Below are positions 40,822 to 45,717 of a DNA stretch of 45,717 bases, in pieces. A model generated the notes under the pieces. The model had not been told where the DNA came from. It did no database searches and saw only the letters and a list, made by a program, of their open reading frames with translations. Every line of letters begins with the position of its first letter. Position 1 is the stretch's first letter. The translations under genes were made by a program, and so were the position numbers. Location: NCBI GenBank assembly GCA_900544755.1, contig UQWQ01000006.1:1-45717 (forward strand), written 5' to 3'. Origin of the DNA: an uncultured Collinsella sp. Its GTDB lineage: Bacteria > Actinomycetota > Coriobacteriia > Coriobacteriales > Coriobacteriaceae.

Positions 40822-41275
40822 AGAGGAGGTTGAGGGGGAGCTGGGGGGCGTCACCCCAGAGCTTTTCTAGGCGGTAGAAGTCGCGGGCTTCGGGAGTGAA
40901 GACGTGGACGACGACCGAACCGTAGTCCATGAGCATCCAGGTCTTCTGCTCGCGGCCCTCGATGGAGAACGGATGCTCGCCGCAAGCCTCGGCGACCTTC
41001 TCCTCGATCTCGTCGACGATAGAATCGACCTGGCGGTTGTTGGTACCGGTGGCAAGCACAAAGTAGTCGCACACGTCGGAAAGCTCGGTCAGGTCGAGCA
41101 CCTGCACGTCCTCGCCCTTCTTGTCGTAGGCGGCCTGCGCGGCGGCGCGGGCGACATCCTCGGCGGCGACACCGCTCGCGGACAGCGAGGCGGCGGTGCG
41201 GTCGGACGTGGCAACGAAACTCTTGTGCTCCACATCCTTAAGAATCTGCTCGTCAGTCATGGTCTCGTCGGCCAT
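40820..41275 (-). CDS. rsfS: ribosome silencing factor
   Basis: RsfS binds L14 and blocks subunit joining in stationary phase. The product is 151 residues. After about 25 variable residues comes the conserved domain: AAQAAYDKKGEDVQVLDL, SDVCDYFVLATGTNNRQVDS, and WMLMDYGSVVVHVFTPEARD. It ends with YRLEKLWGDAP. ATG at 41275 is preceded by AGAGGT. It is the last gene of obgE-nadD-yqeK-rsfS, a conserved order. Confidence 0.95.
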   Translation of the reverse strand: MADETMTDEQILKDVEHKSFVATSDRTAASLSASGVAAEDVARAAAQAAYDKKGEDVQVLDLTELSDVCDYFVLATGTNNRQVDSIVDEIEEKVAEACGEHPFSIEGREQKTWMLMDYGSVVVHVFTPEARDFYRLEKLWGDAPQLPLNLL

Positions 41276-41303
41276 GGAATACCTCTTTCTAGACACACCC
41301 GAG

Positions 41304-41924
41304 CTAGCGCAGCTGGGCGTAATGGTTGTAAATCGTAATAGCCGTGGGATAAAGATAGCGCCCGGACTGGATCACATAGACCAGACCCTGCGCAAAACAG
41401 GAGAAGAACAACTCGTCGAGCGAGGACTTCCCCACCATCTTGCGCAGCGCATGGGCATAGTCGCCGTGGCGGTTGGGCTCGATGGCATCTGCCACAAAGA
41501 CCACCATATCGAGCGGCGTCATGTCGCAGGCACCCACGGTGTGACGGTCGACAGCCTGGAAAACAGCCGGCGACAGCTCGGGGAAAAGCTGCGGAAGCTC
41601 ATAGGCGGCAACAGGGCCATGCAAAAGCGGCGTCGCGGCGGAAGGAGAGCCGGCAACCTTGATGCCATAGTGAAGCGCGCGGGCCACGAGCTCGTCATCG
41701 GAAAGCACCTTGTCCCAGTCGTGGATCAAGCCGGCGGCAGCGGCATCAAAGCGGTCAACGCCGTAGACCTCGGCCAGATGAAGTGCGGTCTCGGCAACAC
41801 CCAGCGAATGCACATAGCGCTTGCGCTTATCTTTCATGCGAACATCGAGCAGCTCTTGAATGCGCTTGAGCAGCGCGCGCTCATCGCCCTCAAACTGATC
41901 CTCTACCGACAACGTAGCCCCCAT
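41304..41924 (-). CDS. yqeK: YqeK-type HD-domain hydrolase
   Basis: YqeK proteins are HD-domain phosphohydrolases; characterised members cleave diadenosine tetraphosphate symmetrically. The product is 206 residues, with the metal motif in RYVHSLGVAETA, GLIHDWDK (HD pair), LLHGPVAAY, and DRHTVGACDM, plus VFVADAIEPNR. ATG at 41924 overlaps the nadD stop by one base (TGATG), and GTG at 41927 is the alternative. The nadD-yqeK-rsfS order supports the family call. Substrate here is inferred. Confidence 0.92.
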   Translation of the reverse strand: MGATLSVEDQFEGDERALLKRIQELLDVRMKDKRKRYVHSLGVAETALHLAEVYGVDRFDAAAAGLIHDWDKVLSDDELVARALHYGIKVAGSPSAATPLLHGPVAAYELPQLFPELSPAVFQAVDRHTVGACDMTPLDMVVFVADAIEPNRHGDYAHALRKMVGKSSLDELFFSCFAQGLVYVIQSGRYLYPTAITIYNHYAQLR

Positions 41925-42601
41925 CACTCAAAATCTTCTTGACCCAGATCGACATACAAACTGCGCTTGCGAATGTAGCCGAGCACAGACTCGCTCGTAA
42001 GATAGCGCACGCTCATGCCGCGGGCAACTCGCTTACGAATGTTCGTCGAGCTGATCGCCAGCGCCGGAATCTGAATATAGCGCACATCGAACGGCAGCCC
42101 CGACTCTTTGATGCGGGCACGCGCCGTATCGATATCAAAACCCGGTCGCGTCGCCGCAATAAAGGTAGCAAGCTCAGCAATTCGCTCGGCATCATGCCAG
42201 GTCACAATATCAATAATCGCGTCGGCGCCCGTAATAAAGTAGAGCTTTACCTGCGGCGGGTAAAAGTCGCGAAGGGCATGAAGCGTATCGGCAGTATAGG
42301 TCACGCCTGGACGGTCGATCTCGAAACGGCTCGCCAAAAAAGCCGGATTCGCGGCGGTGGCGAGGACCGTCATGGCATAACGGTCCTCGGCAGGCGTAAC
42401 CGGCTTGTCAAGCTTAAAGGCGGGAGAGCCCGCCGGCATAAAGAGCACAGCGTCCAAGTCGAGCGACTCGCGCGCCTGCTCGGCAGTCACCAGGTGCCCG
42501 TAATGAATCGGGTCGAATGTGCCGCCCATAATGCCAAGCCGAAACTCCTTGCCCTCTTTTATGGGAAGCTCGGGCAAACCGATTCCACCGCGCAGCGACA
42601 T
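41924..42601 (-). CDS. nadD: nicotinate-nucleotide adenylyltransferase
   Basis: NadD adenylates nicotinate mononucleotide in NAD synthesis. The nucleotidyltransferase motif MGGTFDPIHYGHLVTAEQA is at about residues 25-43 and ISSTNIRKRV near 188. About 20 residues precede the first strand, a small extension. ATG at 42601 follows the obgE stop by three bases with GGAGGGCG upstream. At 225 residues it is close to the normal length. Confidence 0.96.
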   Translation of the reverse strand: MSLRGGIGLPELPIKEGKEFRLGIMGGTFDPIHYGHLVTAEQARESLDLDAVLFMPAGSPAFKLDKPVTPAEDRYAMTVLATAANPAFLASRFEIDRPGVTYTADTLHALRDFYPPQVKLYFITGADAIIDIVTWHDAERIAELATFIAATRPGFDIDTARARIKESGLPFDVRYIQIPALAISSTNIRKRVARGMSVRYLTSESVLGYIRKRSLYVDLGQEDFE

Positions 42602-42604
42602 GGC

Positions 42605-44071
42605 TTACTCGCCCTCCGAGGTCTCGGCATCGTCCGCGGCATCCGCCGCATCGATAGCCTCGACGCCCTTATCCGCAGCATCGGCCACGTCAATGGCCTC
42701 AACGGCAACGTCCTCGCCAGCGTCCTCGAGCTCCTCGTACTCCGAGAAGTCCTCAGCGCCCTCAAAGTCAAAGGCGCGCTGGCAAATGCGGACCTCGTCG
42801 CCCGCACGGCAACCGGCCTTCTCGAGCGCGTCGTCAACACCCATACGCGCAAACTTATGCTGCAGGTAGATGACGGCTTCCTCGTTTTCCCAGTCGGTCT
42901 GGATGACCATGCGCTCGATGGCACGACCGACCACGCGGAAGGCACCGGGCTCTTCCTGGACAATGCGGAACCGCTTCTCGCGCTGCAGACGGCGGCGCTC
43001 CCACTCCTCGTCGCGCAGATCGACCGGCTCATCAGAGACCGCCAGCTCGGCGCGAAGCTTAGCCACCTGCTCGCCTACGGCAAGCATCAGCGTATTGAGA
43101 CCGGCACCCGTCACGGCGGACACGGCAAAGAACATATGGCCGTCGTCGAGTGCCGCACGCTTGAGGTCGGCAATCTTGTCGGCCGTGCCCGGCGCATCGC
43201 ACTTGTTGGCGACAACGATTTGCGGACGCTCCGAAAGCTCGGCGCCATACTGCTCGAGCTCACGGTTGATGATACGGTAATCCTCAACCGGGTCGCGATC
43301 CTCAAACCCGCCCGTCATGTCAACGACATGCATGATGAGCGCCGTGCGCTCAATGTGGCGCAGGAACTGATGGCCCAGGCCCTTGCCCTCGCTTGCGCCC
43401 TCGATCAAACCAGGAACGTCGGCAACGACGTAAGAATACTCACCGGCACGCACCATGCCGAGGTTCGGCACGAGCGTTGTAAACGGATAGTCGGCGATCT
43501 TGGGACGGGCGGCACTCATGCGCGCGATAAGCGAGGACTTGCCCACCGAGGGGAAGCCCACGAGTGCGGCATCGGCCATAAGCTTCATCTCAAGCTCAAT
43601 CCAGTGCTCCTCGGCCGGTTCGCCCAGCTGAGCGAACGCGGGCGCGCGGCGCACCGACGTCACAAAGTGCGTGTTGCCCAGGCCACCGGCACCGCCGGGC
43701 GCCACGACAACGCGCTCGCCATCATGCACCAAGTCGGCAATCTCGAACATCGGGGTCTGCGTCTCGGGGTCGAGCTCGCGCACCACGGTACCCATGGGAA
43801 CCTTGAGAATAAGGTCCTCGCCGCTCTTACCGTTACGACGGGCACCCTGCCCGTGCGTGCCGCGCTCGGCGCGGAAGTGATGCTTAAAGCGGTAATCGAT
43901 CAGCGAAGACAGCTGAGCATCGGCCTGGATGACGACATTGCCGCCACGACCGCCGTCGCCGCCATCGGGGCCGCCCTTGGGGACAAATGCCTCGCGCCTA
44001 AACGACATGCATCCGGCTCCGCCGTCGCCGCCGCACACGTTAATGCGGCTGATATCGGTGAACTGTGACAA
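42605..44071 (-). CDS. obgE: Obg GTPase (CgtA)
   Basis: Obg is an essential GTPase tied to 50S assembly and stress signalling. The 488-residue product has the Gly-rich Obg domain (VCGGDGGAGCMSFRREAFVP, GGPDGGDGGRGGNV), then the G domain with GFPSVGKSSL (G1), DYPFTTLVPNLG (G2), DVPGLIEGA (G3), NKCD (G4) and SAVTGAG (G5). The OCT domain has VVGRAIERMVIQTDWENEE, and a final 45-residue acidic Asp/Ala repeat tail follows (VADAAD, DAADAADDAE). The start is TTG at 44071 with AGGAGG eight bases upstream. A terminator separates it from rpmA, so it is probably expressed by read-through. Confidence 0.97.
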   Translation of the reverse strand: MSQFTDISRINVCGGDGGAGCMSFRREAFVPKGGPDGGDGGRGGNVVIQADAQLSSLIDYRFKHHFRAERGTHGQGARRNGKSGEDLILKVPMGTVVRELDPETQTPMFEIADLVHDGERVVVAPGGAGGLGNTHFVTSVRRAPAFAQLGEPAEEHWIELEMKLMADAALVGFPSVGKSSLIARMSAARPKIADYPFTTLVPNLGMVRAGEYSYVVADVPGLIEGASEGKGLGHQFLRHIERTALIMHVVDMTGGFEDRDPVEDYRIINRELEQYGAELSERPQIVVANKCDAPGTADKIADLKRAALDDGHMFFAVSAVTGAGLNTLMLAVGEQVAKLRAELAVSDEPVDLRDEEWERRRLQREKRFRIVQEEPGAFRVVGRAIERMVIQTDWENEEAVIYLQHKFARMGVDDALEKAGCRAGDEVRICQRAFDFEGAEDFSEYEELEDAGEDVAVEAIDVADAADKGVEAIDAADAADDAETSEGE

Positions 44072-44087
44072 CAGAATCGCCTCCTAC

Positions 44088-44130
44088 AAAAAGAGGGAGA
44101 CCCTTGAATCCTAAAACTCAAGTGCCTCCC
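44088..44130 (-). terminator. terminator between rpmA and obgE
   Basis: On the minus strand GGGAGGCACTTGA and TCAAGGGTCTCCC pair with two mismatches around a ten-base loop, followed by TCTTTTTG. It lies 26 bases after the rpmA stop and likely reduces expression of obgE relative to rplU-rpmA. Confidence 0.88.
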
Positions 44131-44155
44131 ACATATGTGCTCTATGAAGGGTGAA

Positions 44156-44413
44156 TTACGCGTTCGCGAGCGGGCGTACGCTGACCCTGTGCTTGATACC
44201 CTTGTGGAACTCAACGGTACCGTCGACCAGCGCGAACAGCGTGTCGTCCTTGCCACGGCCAACGTTCTCACCCGGGTGGATGTGCGTGCCGTGCTGACGG
44301 ACGAGAATCGTGCCCGTGGTTACCGTCTGGCCGGCATAGCGCTTCGTGCCAAGGCGCTGACCGCGGGAGTCACGGCCATTACGGGAGGAACCGAGTCCTT
44401 TTTTGTGTGCCAT
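44156..44413 (-). CDS. rpmA: 50S ribosomal protein L27
   Basis: L27 reaches toward the peptidyl transferase centre. The product is 85 residues. It begins AHKKGLGSSRNGRDSRGQRL without the cleavable N-terminal extension found in Firmicutes. GTILVRQHGTHIHPGENVGR is the core signature. ATG at 44413 closely follows rplU. Confidence 0.98.
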   Translation of the reverse strand: MAHKKGLGSSRNGRDSRGQRLGTKRYAGQTVTTGTILVRQHGTHIHPGENVGRGKDDTLFALVDGTVEFHKGIKHRVSVRPLANA

Positions 44414-44446
44414 TGTGTATACCTACTCTTTCGTTACGAGTGTAAT

Positions 44447-44821
44447 CTACTCGGCGACGGGAGCCTCGGCAACAGCCTCGGCCTCTGCCTTGACAGCCTT
44501 CTTGGCGCGGGACGTAGCCTGGACCTTCACGATCTTCAGCTTGGTGAGCTGCTGACGGTGACCCTTCAGACGACGATAGCGCTTACGCTTGTGGAACTTG
44601 AAGACCAGCTGCTTCTCGCCCTTGAACTGCTCAACGATCTGAGCGGTAACCTTGGCCTTGGCCAGCTTGTCGGGATCGGTGACGATCTTTTTACCATCGT
44701 TGAGGAAGATGACCGGCAGGGTGACCTTGTCGCCCTCATTGCCCTCGATCTTCTCGACGGTGATGACATCGTCGGTGGCGACCTTGTACTGCTTGCCGCC
44801 CGTGTTAACGATTGCGTACAT
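44447..44821 (-). CDS. rplU: 50S ribosomal protein L21
   Basis: L21 binds 23S rRNA. The product is 124 residues: MYAIVNTGGKQYKV at the start, KFHKRKRYRRLKGHRQQLTK near residue 75-95, then an Ala/Glu-rich tail of about 20 residues. ATG at 44821 has AAGGGCAA upstream; the in-frame codon seven earlier lies before that site. It is the first gene of rplU-rpmA. Confidence 0.97.
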   Translation of the reverse strand: MYAIVNTGGKQYKVATDDVITVEKIEGNEGDKVTLPVIFLNDGKKIVTDPDKLAKAKVTAQIVEQFKGEKQLVFKFHKRKRYRRLKGHRQQLTKLKIVKVQATSRAKKAVKAEAEAVAEAPVAE

Positions 44822-44863
44822 GTTTACTTGCCCTTCATGCATCAGTTAGTGCAACAGCCGAAT

Positions 44864-44892
44864 ATAGTAGCAGGCGAAAATACCCCCGTCAA
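44864..44892 (-). promoter_or_regulatory. rplU-rpmA promoter
   Basis: TTGACG (complement of 44887-44892) and TACTAT (complement of 44864-44869) are exactly 17 bases apart, close to consensus. It overlaps the last codons of the upstream DUF2344 gene and gives a short leader of about 35 bases. Confidence 0.8.
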
Positions 44893-45701
44893 CGAGTATG
44901 TGGAGCAAATCCACAAGTTCGCACAGGTATGGGGCTGACGAGTCGGCCCTCGTCGTCCTCGCATGCTTGATTCTGACGCTCGACATCGTAGGAGCAGATG
45001 GTCACGAGGTCTTGCATACCGGTGGAAACAATAGGTGCATCCACGCCCGGGGTCAAGCCCTGCAACAAAACATCAGCAGCGGAAAGCAAAATTTCCGGAC
45101 GCATGGAGCCCTCGTTGTCGGCATGGGTGTCGAGCATGAGCACCAAATGGTCAGGGCGCTCCCCCGCCGTGAGCTCATAGCCCACGAGCGTGTGATCCAA
45201 ATCCAAGCGCTTGCTCTTTTTGCCGCGCGCGTAGTCGATGCCATGGTCCGCGCGCAGCGTGTCGATCGCACGACGCACCTCGTCGGCGCTTACGGGCGCC
45301 TCGGGATCCAAGTGCAGGTCGATGCGATACGACAGACGCGTGAGCTGCGCCGTCAACGCCGGCGTGCGCACGTCGATGTACGCCGCCTCGATGGGCGCCA
45401 GATCGGCCGGAGACGCCGCAGCCAGGCGCCCAAACGCCTCGTCGAGCGCCACGAACTCGGTCATAAACAGGTCATACCACTCGCAGATCGACGACGTACC
45501 CACCGGTAGCGCCGAAGAGAAGCCCACGCGCATGTGCGGAGAGAAGCCCTGCGTGACGGCATAGGGAAGTCCCGCACGGCGCACGATGCGCTCAATGGTA
45601 TGGATTACTTCGAGATGGCCCAGGTACTTAAGGCGATCGCGCTTGCCATAGCGAACACGAAGTCTAAAGAGCGTGGGGTTGTCGGTCAGGCGCTCACTCA
45701 T
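44889..45701 (-). CDS. DUF2344 (TIGR03936) radical-SAM-linked protein
   Basis: This 270-residue protein of the DUF2344 family is found next to, or fused with, a radical SAM protein upstream of rplU in many Gram-positives. Family stretches are FRLRVRYGKRDRLKYLGHLE, RRAGLPYAVTQGFSPHMRV and FSSALPVGTSSICEWYDLF. The biochemical function is unknown; a role in RNA or ribosome modification is only suggested by context. ATG at 45701 overlaps the stop of the gene at the window edge (ATGA), so the two are translationally coupled. Confidence 0.9.
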   Translation of the reverse strand: MSERLTDNPTLFRLRVRYGKRDRLKYLGHLEVIHTIERIVRRAGLPYAVTQGFSPHMRVGFSSALPVGTSSICEWYDLFMTEFVALDEAFGRLAAASPADLAPIEAAYIDVRTPALTAQLTRLSYRIDLHLDPEAPVSADEVRRAIDTLRADHGIDYARGKKSKRLDLDHTLVGYELTAGERPDHLVLMLDTHADNEGSMRPEILLSAADVLLQGLTPGVDAPIVSTGMQDLVTICSYDVERQNQACEDDEGRLVSPIPVRTCGFAPHTR

Positions 45702-45717
45702 GCGCGATCACCCATCA
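45698..45717 (-). CDS. 3' end of the upstream gene (probable radical SAM partner)
   Basis: Only the last five sense codons (MGDRA) and a TGA overlapping the DUF2344 start are inside the window. By conserved neighbourhood this is likely the radical SAM protein (TIGR03960 type) that accompanies DUF2344. The sequence present is too short to confirm it. Confidence 0.4.

Noticed and set aside
41939..44068. 709-residue open frame antisense to nadD and obgE
   Set aside because: Shadow of two complete genes; no motif, and its Arg/His-rich repeats mirror the Obg glycine-rich region.

Overview
The window is a dense, GC-rich chromosomal segment made almost entirely of core genes. The mIHF-type integration host factor, an actinobacterial style of operon packing, frequent GTG and TTG starts, AdhE plus PPDK with its DUF299 regulator, and a pyrRBCKDF operon point to Coriobacteriia (Actinomycetota), most likely a Collinsella-like gut anaerobe. 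The genus is inferred from overall protein character, not from a search.

Layout. 1-1378: a broken junction (Rrf2 regulator fragment facing a thiI fragment), then rpoZ-gmk-mihF read leftward. 1618-7100: leftward pyrR-pyrB-pyrC-pyrK-pyrD-pyrF (UMP synthesis) behind a leader with a probable PyrR attenuator. 7393-8724: rightward rpmB, then a RAYT/IS200-type transposase inside a pair of near-identical inverted 50-bp repeats. 8753-12376: rightward adhE, with tandem LacI-type operators upstream, and an APH-like kinase. 12553-20904: leftward pyrH-frr-uppS-cdsA-dxr-rseP-ispG-proS, combining ribosome recycling, isoprenoid/undecaprenyl and phospholipid synthesis, and membrane proteolysis. 21022-22835: rpsB-tsf. 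22885-28094: yraN-comM-dprA-trmFO-xerC. 28284-29604: rplS-rnhB. 29717-36715: glyQ-glyS-ppsR, then ppdK from its own promoter. 36775-39422: rpsP-khpA-rimM-trmD-lepB. 39455-40720: rightward dinB, apparently leaderless. 40820-45717: DUF2344, rplU-rpmA, obgE-nadD-yqeK-rsfS, all leftward.

No tRNA, rRNA, CRISPR array, prophage or defence locus was seen. The least ordinary content is (1) the RAYT transposase with its inverted flanks, plus related GTCCCAAATGAG-like repeat units elsewhere that begin at the stop codons of ppsR, rsfS and rnhB; (2) a 12-mer (TACCGTTTACCG) shared by the adhE and ppdK upstream regions, with helically phased GGTAAA boxes before ppdK; (3) a xerC gene whose full-length product appears to need an AUA start overlapping the trmFO stop; (4) a winged-helix-like insertion in the RseP-type protease; and (5) the chimeric Rrf2/thiI junction at the left end.

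Functionally, AdhE and PPDK (with the PPDK kinase/phosphatase PpsR) describe fermentative pyruvate and acetyl-CoA handling. The remaining genes are translation, envelope precursor, nucleotide and DNA maintenance functions.
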